A DNA stretch of 64,000 bases from Pseudomonadota bacterium. Lineage in GTDB: Bacteria; Pseudomonadota; Gammaproteobacteria; Burkholderiales; Burkholderiaceae_F. The stretch covers positions 1 through 64,000 of the forward strand of contig JAEZVV010000100.1 in assembly GCA_023443095.1 (NCBI GenBank). The letters are read 5' to 3'. The translations under genes and the position numbers were made by a program. The notes beneath the pieces are model-generated. The model had not been told where the DNA came from. It did not search any database and saw only the letters and a program-made list of their open reading frames with translations. This document shows positions 47,900 to 57,976 of this stretch, in pieces. The first letter of the stretch is position 1, and each line of letters starts with the position of its first letter.

Positions 47900-48544
47900 A
47901 TGTTCGAAAGCCTCTATCTGCAATACCTGTTCGGCGGCGTGATCAGCCTGATCGTGATCACCAACCCGCTCTCGAAGATCCCGCTCTTCATCAGCCTCAC
48001 CCAGGGCATGAGCGAGCCACGCCGGGCGCAGCAAGCCAAGATGGCCTGCATCTACGCCGCCGCGGTGATGGCGGTGAGCCTGCTGGCGGGCAACCTGATC
48101 CTGGCCTTCTTCGGCATCTCTTACGGCGCGCTGCGCATCGCCGGCGGCTTCGTGGTCGCGGTGATCGGCTACCAGATGATGTTCATGGAGAAGGACGCCA
48201 GCGGCCATGCCGACCTGCGCCGATCGAAGGAGGACTACTCCTTCTTCCCGATCGCGATGCCGGGCATCAGCGGCCCCGGCACGATTGCGGTGGTGATCGG
48301 CCTGTCGACCGAAATCGCCGAACTGCCCATGCCTTCTCAGGTGGTGGCACTGCTCATGACCGGCCTGGCGATTGTCATCACCTGCGTCGGCATCTGGCTG
48401 GTGCTCAAGTCCGCCGACGTGATCGCCAGCAAGCTCGGCCGCTCCGGCAACGCCGTCCTGTCCAAGCTGATGGGTTTCCTGCTGATCTGCATCGGCGTCC
48501 AGTTCATGGGCTCGGGCGTGCGCACCTTCATGGCCGGCTCGTAA
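47900..48544 (+). CDS. MarC family integral membrane protein
   Basis: 214-residue inner-membrane protein with six predicted helices. NPLSKIPLFISLTQGMS near 25-41 and FFPIAMPGISGPGTIAVVIGL near the middle are the MarC/UPF0056 signature, closer to canonical MarC than the divergent relative in the gad cluster. ATG 47900 fits the first TM segment. Function unknown; an early link of MarC to antibiotic resistance is not supported. Confidence 0.88.
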   Translation: MFESLYLQYLFGGVISLIVITNPLSKIPLFISLTQGMSEPRRAQQAKMACIYAAAVMAVSLLAGNLILAFFGISYGALRIAGGFVVAVIGYQMMFMEKDASGHADLRRSKEDYSFFPIAMPGISGPGTIAVVIGLSTEIAELPMPSQVVALLMTGLAIVITCVGIWLVLKSADVIASKLGRSGNAVLSKLMGFLLICIGVQFMGSGVRTFMAGS

Positions 48545-48550
48545 GCGCGG

Positions 48551-49864
48551 CTACAGGTTCCACACCAGGATCAGGCCGATCAAGAGCGGCGCGGCGACCC
48601 GGCAAGTCCACTTCATGCCGGTGGCAAGCGCCGCCGGCAACTCCAGTTCGGCCTGCACCGCCGGCCACAGCTTCCAGCCCGCAAACAGCGCCGTGCCTAT
48701 GCCGCCCAGCGGCAGCAGCACGTTGCTGGCGGCGTAGTCCATCAGCTCGAACACGTTGCGGCCGGCGAACTTGTATTCGCCCAGCACCCCGAAGGACAGG
48801 GCTGCCGGCACCCCGGCCAGGAACACCAGTCCGCCGACGATCAAGGTGGCGCGGCGGCGGTCGATACCCCATTCGTCGATCGGCAGCACCACGATCAGCT
48901 CGAGCATCGACACCGAAGACGTCAGCGCCGCAAACAGCAGCAGGGCAAAAAAGGCGATGGCGAAGCCCTGGCCGAAAGGCAGGTGATTGAACACCACCGG
49001 CATGGTCATATAAGTGAGGCCGGGGCCGGCCGCGGCTTCGAGCCCAAACGCCGCCACCGCCGGGAAGATCATCAGTCCAGCCAGCACCGAGGTCAGCGTG
49101 GTCAGTCCGCACACCCACAGCGCCGAGCTGGCGAGCTTGACCTCGCGCTCGAGGTAGGAGCCGTAGGCCAGCATGCAACCCGCACCAACCGAAAGCGAAA
49201 AGAAGGCCAGGCCCAGGGCGTCGACCAGCATCGCCGGGGTGAGCTTGGAAAAATCGGGGGCGAGGAACTGCGCCACCCCGCTCGCCGCACCCGGCAGCGT
49301 CAGCGAGCGGGCGATCAGCACCAGCATCAGGATGAAAAGCGCCGGCATCAGCAGCTTGCCCAGGCGTTCGATGCCGGCTTTCACCCCCGCCATCACCACG
49401 CCGAGCGTGAGGGCCATAAAAATCGCGTGGGTGATCACCGGCTCGGTCGGGCTGCCGATGTATTGCCCGAACAGCGCTCCCAGCACCTGCGGATCCTGGC
49501 TCATCACCCGGCCGTCGAAGGCTCGCAGCAGATAACCCAGGGTCCAGCCGCCCACCACGCTGTAGAAGCTCAGCACCAGGAAGCCCGCCACCACGCCGGC
49601 GTAGCCCACCAGCGGCCAGGCGCCGCCGCCCAGGCGGCGGAACGCGCTCACCGCGCCGCAGCGGGCGTGGCGGCCGATGGCGAACTCGGCCAGCATCAGA
49701 GCGATGCCCAAGGTGAAGGTAAGGGCGACGAAAACGAGCAGGAAGACGCCGCCGCCGTTGACGGCAGTGACATAGGGGAACTTCCAGATCGAACCGAGAC
49801 CAACCGTGGCGCCGACCGAGGCGAGGATGAAGCCGAGGCGGGAGCCCCATTGCGAACGTTTCAT
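48551..49864 (-). CDS. sodium-dependent NSS/SNF family transporter
   Basis: 437-residue inner-membrane symporter with the LeuT-like fold. The TM1 signature GATVGLGSIWKFPYVTAVNGGGVF supplies Na+ and amino-acid ligands. TM8 has the Ser/Ala-rich LLLFAALTSSVSMLE. Probably takes up an amino acid or amine with Na+. Convergent with the MarC gene (6 bp between stops). Confidence 0.92.
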   Translation of the reverse strand: MKRSQWGSRLGFILASVGATVGLGSIWKFPYVTAVNGGGVFLLVFVALTFTLGIALMLAEFAIGRHARCGAVSAFRRLGGGAWPLVGYAGVVAGFLVLSFYSVVGGWTLGYLLRAFDGRVMSQDPQVLGALFGQYIGSPTEPVITHAIFMALTLGVVMAGVKAGIERLGKLLMPALFILMLVLIARSLTLPGAASGVAQFLAPDFSKLTPAMLVDALGLAFFSLSVGAGCMLAYGSYLEREVKLASSALWVCGLTTLTSVLAGLMIFPAVAAFGLEAAAGPGLTYMTMPVVFNHLPFGQGFAIAFFALLLFAALTSSVSMLELIVVLPIDEWGIDRRRATLIVGGLVFLAGVPAALSFGVLGEYKFAGRNVFELMDYAASNVLLPLGGIGTALFAGWKLWPAVQAELELPAALATGMKWTCRVAAPLLIGLILVWNL

Positions 49865-49929
49865 GAAATCTCTTTTATCAGCCCGGGCGCCCCACCCCGG
49901 CGCGCGGACGGCGCGCCGGCTGACTCGAA

Positions 49930-50736
49930 TCAAGCCTCGTCGCTCTTGCCGCCCAGCGCGAGCAGCTGGGCGGCGACCGCCACCGCGATCAACTCGGGCG
50001 CCTTGCCGGGAATTCCCTCGATCCCGATCGGGCAGGTGATGCGGGCGATCGCCGCCGGCGCCAGGCCTTGCTGCTGCAGGCGGGAGACAAAGCGGGCGCG
50101 TTTGCTGGCCGAGCCGATCAGGCCGAAGAACTCGAAATCGCCGCGCTCGAGGATCGCCCGCGCCAGCCTCAGGTCGAGCTCGTGGCTGTGGGTCAGCACC
50201 AGGTAACGCGCTCCCGCGGGCGCTGCCGCGACTTCGGCCACCGCGTCGTCGGTGGCCAGCAGCCGCCAATGGGCCGGCCAGGGGCCGGGCGCAAAGCTGT
50301 CGGGGCGCTCGTCGATCCAGTCGAGGTCGACATCCAGCGGGACCAGCGCCCGCGCGATCGCCGCTCCCACATGGCCCGCGCCGTGCAACTGCAGATGCCA
50401 GAGCGGAGGCGGCTCGAGCCAGTGCGACAAGGCCTGGGCCAGCGGCTCGTAAGCCAGCTGCACCGCGCCGCCGCAGCACTGCCCCAGGCGGGGCCCCAGG
50501 GCGATGTCTTCGCGCTCGGGCAGGCTGGCCCCCGCCAGCCGGGCTCGCGCCGCTTCGATCGCCATCCATTCCAACCGTCCGCCGCCGATGCTGCCCGCGA
50601 TTTCATCAGCCGCCACCAGCATCCGGGCGCCTGGCTCGCGCGGCGCCGAACCGCGCACCTGGGCGACTTCCACCACCCAGGCCGGACGAGCGAGTCCGGC
50701 CCATTCCCGGGCGCGGCGATGAAGCGCCCGACTCAT
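49930..50736 (-). CDS. xdhC: xanthine dehydrogenase accessory protein XdhC
   Basis: 268-residue cytosolic chaperone that sulfurates and inserts molybdenum cofactor into XdhB. N-terminal XdhC/CoxI part has GSAPREPGARM and the GPRLGQCCGGAVQL cysteine motif; the C-terminal Rossmann part has LHGAGHVGAAIARAL and GLIGSASKRARF. Start overlaps the xdhB stop by 4 bp. Confidence 0.94.
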   Translation of the reverse strand: MSRALHRRAREWAGLARPAWVVEVAQVRGSAPREPGARMLVAADEIAGSIGGGRLEWMAIEAARARLAGASLPEREDIALGPRLGQCCGGAVQLAYEPLAQALSHWLEPPPLWHLQLHGAGHVGAAIARALVPLDVDLDWIDERPDSFAPGPWPAHWRLLATDDAVAEVAAAPAGARYLVLTHSHELDLRLARAILERGDFEFFGLIGSASKRARFVSRLQQQGLAPAAIARITCPIGIEGIPGKAPELIAVAVAAQLLALGGKSDEA

Positions 50737-53026
50737 GGCGTGAGGATCGCCTTCAGCAAGGCTTCGGGCGTGGCCGGAGCGTTCAGTTCCACCTCCCCTC
50801 CCCGCGCCGCGGCGGCCGCGGCGCGCAAAGCCAGGAAAGCGCTGAAGGCAAGCAGCAGGGGCGGCTCGCCCACGGCCTTGGAGCGGTAGATGGTGTCGGC
50901 ACCATTGGGCCGACCGTAGAGCGACACCTTGAAATCGGCGGGAGCGTCGTTGGCGGTGGGAATCTTGTAAGTGCTGGGCGCATGGGTGAGCAGGCGGCCG
51001 CTCCCGTCCCACACCAGTTCTTCGCAAGTGAGCCAGCCCAGGCCCTGGATAAAAGCGCCTTCGATCTGGCCAAGGTCGATCGCCGGGTTGATCGATGCCC
51101 CCACGTCATGCAGCAGTTCGGCCGCCACCAGTTTCGATTCGCCGGTGAGCGTATCCAGCACCACCTCGCTCACCGCCGCGCCCCAGGCGTAATACTGGAA
51201 TGGCCGGCCCTGCATTCGCTCGGCGTCCCAGGACAGACCCGGGGTGGCGTAAAAGCCGTCGCTCCAGAGCTGGATCCGGGCCAGGTAGGCGGCTTCGACC
51301 ACGGCGGCGAAATCGAGCCGCTGTTCGCCCACCCTCACCTGCCCCGCGGCGAACTCGATCGACCCGGGTTCCACGCCGTGGCGATCCGCCAGGAACCGCT
51401 CGAGCCGCTGGCGGATCCGGCGCGCTGCGTCCTGCGCCGCCTTGCCGTTCAGGTCCGAACCGGTGGACGCGGCCGTGGCCGAAGTATTGGCGACCTTGGC
51501 CGTGGTGGTCGCGCTCACCCGGACCTGTTCCATGGGCAGGCCGAGCTCCTGCGCCACGACCTGCGCCACCTTGGTGTGCAGGCCCTGCCCCATTTCCGTT
51601 CCGCCGTGGTTCACCCCGACCGAACCGTCGGTATAGACGTGGACCAGGGCCCCCGCCTGGTTGAGGTGTTCGACGTTGAAAGCGATGCCGAACTTGACCG
51701 GGGTGAGCGAGATGCCGCGCTTGATCATCGGACTCCGGGCGTTGAAGGCCTCGATCGCGGCGCGGCGTTCGGCGTAACGGCTGCGAGCGGCGAGCTCGGC
51801 CACCAGCTCGGGGCCGATCGCGTCTTCCACCGCCTGGCCGTAGGGCGCGGTCTGCTGCGGCTCGCGGTAGAAGTTGACCTGCCGCACCGCGAGCGGGTCG
51901 CGCCCCAGGGCAAAGGCGATGCGCTCGAGGATCACTTCGGTGGCGAGCGCCCCTTGCGGCGCGCCGAAGCCGCGGAAAGCCGTGTTGCTCTGGGTGTTGG
52001 TGCGCGCGCAATAACCGTTGAGTTGAACCGCGGGCAGGTAATACGCGTTGTCCACATGGCAGATCGCCCGCGCCATCACCGCGCCGGAAAGGTCGGCCGA
52101 AAAACCGGCGTTGGCGATCAGGTCGAGCTGCAGCCCCAGCACCCGGCCTTCGTCGTCGAAGCCGACGCGCCAGTCGTAGTCGAACGCGTGGCGGCGGCCG
52201 GTGATGAAGAAATCGTCGTCGCGGTCGGGGCGCAGCTTGACCGCCCGCTGCAGCTTGGCCGCGGCGATCGAGGCGGCGCAGGCGAAAACCGCCGATTGCG
52301 ATTCCTTGCCGCCGAATCCGCCACCCATGCGCCGGCATTCGACTTCGACCCGGTGCGCGGCAGTTCCCAGGGCGCGCGCCACAGCGTGCTGCATTTCGCT
52401 CGGATGCTGGGTCGAGGCCAGCAGCCGGATTCCGCCGTCTTCCTGCGGCAGGGCCAGGCTGATCTGCCCCTCCAGGTAGAACTGTTCCTGCCCGCCCACG
52501 GCAAACCGCCCTTGCAGCGAGTGCGGCGCGCTTGCGATGGCCGCTTCCGCATCGCCGCGCACCAGAGACATGGGCGGCAGCACGTAGTCGCCGCGGCCAT
52601 GGGCTTGCCGTGCATCGAGCACGGCCGGCAGGGCCTGGAAGCGGATCAATTGCGGCGCCAGGGCCGCGGCGCGGCGCGCCAGCTCGCGGGTGTCGGCCAG
52701 CACCAGGTAGACCGGCTGGCCAAGGTAAAGCAGCCGGTCCTGCGCGAGGATGGGGTCGTCGCGGATCACGGCGCCGCAATCGTTGAGCCCGGGAATGTCG
52801 GCGGCGGTGAACACCGCCACCACGCCGGCCTGCGCACGCAGGCGGTCGAGGTCGATGCCGAGCAGTTCGCCGTGAGCGACGGGCGACAGGCCGAAAGCCG
52901 CGTGCAGGGTACCGGCGGGTTCGGGCAGGTCGTCGACATATGCCGCACGGCCGTTCACGTGCAGGGCCGCGCTTTCGTGGGCGCGGGCGCGGCCGGCTTC
53001 CTTCCAGGGAGAATCGGCGCGCGGCT

Positions 53027-53030
<4 letters not shown>
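50733..53030 (-). CDS. xdhB: xanthine dehydrogenase molybdenum subunit XdhB
   Basis: 765-residue catalytic subunit oxidising hypoxanthine and xanthine to urate. Moco-binding GGGFGGKES (about 238-246), FRGFGAPQG, and the active-site base region KAVGEPPLLLA near the C-terminus are intact. It overlaps xdhA and xdhC by 4 bp on each side, giving a tightly coupled xdhABC operon. Confidence 0.95.
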
Positions 53031-54538
<1,508 letters not shown>

Positions 54539-54582
54539 GAACCGCATTATCGCGGCTTGCCGGCCGCCGCCCCGCGCAGGCC

Positions 54583-55017
54583 TCAATACCGCTTGATCGA
54601 CTGGCCTTCGACCTTGACCACGGTGCCCGGGGCAAAACCCGGGTCCTGCGCCGTCTCGAAGCGGCGCTGCTTGCCGTCTTTCAGCGTCACGGTGGTGATC
54701 CACACCGTGGTCGAGTTCACGTGTTTCTGCACTTCGTTGCCGGCCACCGCACCGCCCACCGCGCCACCGACGGTGGCAAGGGTCTTGCCGCGGCCGCCGC
54801 CCACCTGGTTGCCGAGCAGACCGCCCACCACCGCCCCGCCCACCATGCCGACGGCGCCGCCTTCGCCCTTGCGTTTTTCGGACTGCACCTTGTCGACGAT
54901 GGCGCATTGCGCGCACAGGCTGGAGAGGCTGGGACGCGCCACCGACTTGTCGGCCGCGGCAACCGTTCCCGCCGCCAGGGACAACAACAGGGCAACACTC
55001 AGACACTGGACTTTCAT
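54583..55017 (-). CDS. glycine-zipper (Rick_17kDa/SlyB-like) envelope protein
   Basis: 144 residues with a cleavable signal peptide (cut near VAAA-DK), two Cys in LCAQCAIV, and a glycine-zipper hairpin at about 55-95 (GAVGMVGGAVVGGLLGNQVGGG; ATVGGAVGGAVAGNEVQ). A C-terminal small beta domain follows (VTLKDGKQRRFE; FAPGTVVKVEG). It lacks a lipobox at the cleavage site, unlike SlyB. Probably an outer-membrane integrity protein. Confidence 0.8.
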   Translation of the reverse strand: MKVQCLSVALLLSLAAGTVAAADKSVARPSLSSLCAQCAIVDKVQSEKRKGEGGAVGMVGGAVVGGLLGNQVGGGRGKTLATVGGAVGGAVAGNEVQKHVNSTTVWITTVTLKDGKQRRFETAQDPGFAPGTVVKVEGQSIKRY

Positions 55018-55237
55018 GGACCTTTCCTCCGCCGGACCGCCGGCGACCGTACGATGCTTGTTGGCTGGCTCGCAAGCCTTCAACCCTGCGCGGCAGGACT
55101 GCAGCCCGAACCGCAGCGGCCTGCCGGCCATCTTTTAGTTTTGTCCTTCCCGGGGCGGCGGACAAGCACCCGTTCGCTCTAATCCCAACGCCCGATCGGC
55201 GGCCGGGCGGCATCTCGGTCAAAGGAAGGGCCGCGCC

Positions 55238-55942
55238 TCAGCCCGTGCAGCCCGTGTCCGGGCGCAGCAGGCCAAGCGATTGCAGCCGGTTCAGGCTCCA
55301 ACCCTCACCCAGCAGCAGCATGCGGGTATCGAGGTCGTCCGCACCGGCGGGGGCGACGTCGCCGCCGAGGTCGTACATGCGTTTGGCGCGCAGGCGGATC
55401 CAGCGCAAGGGGTGGCGACGCGCCAGGGAACGCCAGAGCGCATGGGCGCCTTCGGACTGGCGGGCTCCGCTGACCAGGCACAAACCGCGCCCCAGCGCCC
55501 AGGCGTAGACCGCGCTGGCGATGCCCAGGCCCTGGTAGGCCTCGGCGTATTTGGAATGCGGCGAACGCACGTGGCGGTCGGTGCGCCGGTCGACTTCGAT
55601 CAGGCGGTTGAAAACCGTATAGCCGGCGAGGCAGGATCGCGCCGTGTCTTCGACGTAGATGTAGTGCTCGCCGTCGGCTTCGCGGTGGCGCAGGACCAGG
55701 CCGGAAGGCAGGGTGAGGACCGCGGCGCAGGCGTTCATCGAATCGCCCGGCCGGTGCAGGCGCTCGTAAAGACCCTTCAGTTCGGTTTCGATGCTCTCGC
55801 CCGAAGGCTGGACATCGATCCGCAGTTCCGAGCACCACCAGGCCTGCAGGACCCGTTCGAACAGCCCGACCTTCAGGACCTGAAACAACGGCCAGCTCGC
55901 GCCCGCGCCTGGCAGGGGCGGGACCAAAGTGATTGCCTGCAT
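55238..55942 (-). CDS. GNAT-like acyltransferase-fold protein
   Basis: 234 residues, soluble. Mid-protein sequence (DSMNACAAVLTLPSGLVLRHREADGEHYIYVEDTAR; YQGLGIASAVYAWALGRG) resembles the N-acyltransferase fold with an acyl-CoA-binding G-I-A-type loop. It is near 150 residues plus extensions, and the fold assignment is tentative. No membrane segment. The flanking stretch upstream lacks genes. Confidence 0.5.
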   Translation of the reverse strand: MQAITLVPPLPGAGASWPLFQVLKVGLFERVLQAWWCSELRIDVQPSGESIETELKGLYERLHRPGDSMNACAAVLTLPSGLVLRHREADGEHYIYVEDTARSCLAGYTVFNRLIEVDRRTDRHVRSPHSKYAEAYQGLGIASAVYAWALGRGLCLVSGARQSEGAHALWRSLARRHPLRWIRLRAKRMYDLGGDVAPAGADDLDTRMLLLGEGWSLNRLQSLGLLRPDTGCTG

Positions 55943-56096
55943 GACGCCCCCTCTCAGCCCAGCGACGGGCGGGATTCGGGCGCGGGACTCAGGCCGGCTA
56001 TTCCCTGTTTGTCTTCGTGTATCCGGCCTGCGCCCCGCGGCGCGGGCCCAAGCTTGGTCCGATCGAGAACCATGGCATCACCCTCGTGCTTCGTCT

Positions 56097-56309
56097 CACC
56101 GCGCAGATGGCGCGGTGGTGGGGAAGCAGCCCTGCGGAGCCATGGAAATGGCCAAGCCCGTCCCGCGGATGGGGGACCGGCCTTGGAAGGTTCGAGTCGG
56201 GGACAGGATCAACCCCGCAGCAGCTGCACTGGGAACGAGACGCGTCTAAGCCGTCTCGAGTGCCGTGCGGGGGAGGTGGGACTTAACCCGGTGTTGGACC
56301 CCGCACGGC
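56097..56309. ncRNA. candidate structured RNA (six consecutive hairpins)
   Basis: Six ordered inverted repeats in 213 bp: CACCGCGC/GCGCGGTG (56097-56117); GCCAT-GGAA-ATGGC with a GNRA loop (56139-56152); GTCCC/GGGAC (56160-56177); CGGGG/CCCCG (56198-56217); CGAGACG/CGTCTCG (56236-56258); and an 11-bp perfect pair GCCGTGCGGGG/CCCCGCACGGC (56262-56309). The strand cannot be decided. It matches no class I recognise (not RNase P, tmRNA, 6S, SRP or cobalamin). It could be a remnant of a retroelement intron. Confidence 0.4.
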
Positions 56310-56459
56310 TTGGATAAGCACGGCGGGAGAACCCTTGAGCTTGAAATAAAGCGGAACGGCTAGATCGCGCAGCGGCGACCCCAAAAACGCGCGCAAGCAG
56401 GCCTCGTCGTGCAGCAAGGCACAACCGGAAGCAAGGCGATGGCGGGCAAGTGGGTTCAT
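56283..56459 (-). CDS. possible 58-aa small protein or gene fragment
   Basis: ORF from ATG 56459 with a protein-like composition (CALLHDEACLRAFLGSPLRD, then LAVPLYFKLKGSPAVLI). A TACAAT -10-like hexamer lies about 25 bp upstream. The 3' end runs into the candidate structured RNA. No family recognised; it may be the end of a decayed gene. Confidence 0.3.
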   Translation of the reverse strand: MNPLARHRLASGCALLHDEACLRAFLGSPLRDLAVPLYFKLKGSPAVLIQAVRGPTPG

Positions 56460-56715
56460 GGCGTTCACAGCGCGAGTCGGCGGAATTGTAGGCCAGTTGC
56501 AGCAAGGGACCGTGAACGCGGCCACGCCCGGGCGTGAAACGGCATGCCGTCCGCCACGCCTTTTTATTAGGTGCCATCCCTTAGCAAGGCGGGCCAAGCT
56601 CAGCGGCGCGGGTCGTTCAAACAGGCCGGCCGCAGGCTCGTCCGGATGGCTTGTCGCAAGTCGGCGCGGCCAGAATTCGGCATCATTCCTGCCTTACCGA
56701 AGCTCCCGATCCGCC

Positions 56716-57780
56716 ATGGCCTCCCTCGACTTTGAACTGGAAAAAGCCGCGTTCCGCTCGTATTACGACCAGAACTTCCCGCTTTTCGAAGACGCCCGCG
56801 CCTCTTTCATTGCGCTGCTGACGGCGCTGGTCACCCACTCGGACGGGATCGAGGTGTCCAAGGTCGAAGGCCGGATCAAGGAGCGGGAGGACTGCATCGG
56901 CAAGTTCGCACGCAAGTACCTGCCGGCGCTGGAAGAAAGCAAGACTCCTTACGAGATCCGCGACTACATCACCGACCTGATCGGGATCCGGGTCGTCTGC
57001 CTGTATGCCGACGAGATCGAAAAGGTGGCGACCGTGGTGCGCTCGCACTTCGACGTGATCGAAGAAACCAACAAGGTGGCGGCCGTCGAAGGCACGGAGG
57101 ACTCCTTTGGCTACAAGGGCCTGCACATGGACCTCAAGCTCAAGGACACCCGCAGCGCGCTGCCGGAATACGCCGCTTACGCGCAGCTCCGGGTCGAGCT
57201 GCAGATCCGCACCATCATCCAGGACTCGTGGAGCGTGCTCGACCACAAAATCAAATACAAGAAGTCGATCCCGAACCAGCTCAAGCGCCGCATCAACGTG
57301 CTCTCCGCCCTGTTCGAGCTGGCCGACCGCGAGTTCCTGCAGATCCGCGACTCGACCGAAGCCGAGCTGCGCAGCGCGCCCGACGAAACCACCGCACCAC
57401 CGACCCAGCCCGGCCCGCAGCCGCAGGAGGCGGGCGGATCGAGCAGCAGCGAGCTCAACGCCTTCACCTTCCTCAAGATCGCCAACCACTTCTTCCGCGA
57501 CTTCGACTTCGAAGCGCGCAAGGTCGACGGCTTCGTGCAGGAGATCAACGCCTGGGCCCCCGGCATCACCCGCGCCCGCTTCAACTTCCTGCTGCGACCG
57601 ACCGTGGCGGTGGTGAAGAAATACATGCAGCACCTGGAAGACCAGGGCTCGAACATCAAGTTCAACCCCTATACGGTGATCCGCCACTGCCTCTACCTGG
57701 GCGACAAGGCCACCTTCGGCCGTGCCCTGAGCCGGGGGGCGCGCGAGGCGTTCGAGGCCTGGCTCAAGGACAACGCGTAA
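56716..57780 (+). CDS. stand-alone RelA/SpoT-domain (p)ppGpp synthetase-like protein
   Basis: 354 residues. A RelA/SpoT nucleotidyltransferase domain spans about 30-210: substrate-loop Arg53-x-Lys55 (EGRIKERE), Asp87 (DLIGIRVV), Tyr133 G-loop (FGYKGLH), and Glu161 (ELQIRT). These synthetase residues are intact. No HD hydrolase or TGS/ACT regulatory domain is present. After a Pro/Gln/Ser linker (about 220-245), a helical C-terminal domain of about 110 residues remains unassigned. It is larger than RelP/RelQ-type small alarmone synthetases. Host-like composition. A terminator follows. Confidence 0.8.
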   Translation: MASLDFELEKAAFRSYYDQNFPLFEDARASFIALLTALVTHSDGIEVSKVEGRIKEREDCIGKFARKYLPALEESKTPYEIRDYITDLIGIRVVCLYADEIEKVATVVRSHFDVIEETNKVAAVEGTEDSFGYKGLHMDLKLKDTRSALPEYAAYAQLRVELQIRTIIQDSWSVLDHKIKYKKSIPNQLKRRINVLSALFELADREFLQIRDSTEAELRSAPDETTAPPTQPGPQPQEAGGSSSSELNAFTFLKIANHFFRDFDFEARKVDGFVQEINAWAPGITRARFNFLLRPTVAVVKKYMQHLEDQGSNIKFNPYTVIRHCLYLGDKATFGRALSRGAREAFEAWLKDNA

Positions 57781-57803
57781 AGCCAGATCACGACCCGCCA
57801 TGG

Positions 57804-57829
57804 AAAACGCCCGCAACTGCGGGCGTTTG
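57804..57829 (+). terminator. rho-independent terminator
   Basis: Perfect stem AAACGCCCGC / GCGGGCGTTT around AACT, 24 bp after the RelA/SpoT-like stop; a weak T tract follows. Confidence 0.75.
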
Positions 57830-57976
57830 CTTATCGTTCACGAGCGCTCGTCAAGCAACGCTGCCTGGCCAGAGCTCCAGTACCGAGACCACCCGCCAAA
57901 AAGATCCTGCCACCCCGAGCGCACAGATAGAGGTACGGCGTCCGCAAGCATGCGCGCCCTAACTGCTGAAGCAGCT

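Larger units (their letters stand above)
55943..56715. other. 773-bp gene-poor region
   Basis: Between the GNAT-like gene and the RelA/SpoT-like gene. It contains a cluster of hairpins (56097-56309) and one short minus-strand ORF (56283-56459). No tRNA, terminator T-run or transposon end was recognised. The high density of inverted repeats is the main feature. Confidence 0.55.

Noticed and set aside
56115..56140. GGAAGCAGCC resembling the SRP RNA loop
   Set aside because: The surrounding sequence does not form the SRP helix 8 with its conserved partner strand.
56180..56220. GGTTCGAGTC resembling a tRNA T-loop
   Set aside because: No matching acceptor stem, anticodon arm or CCA context could be built around it.
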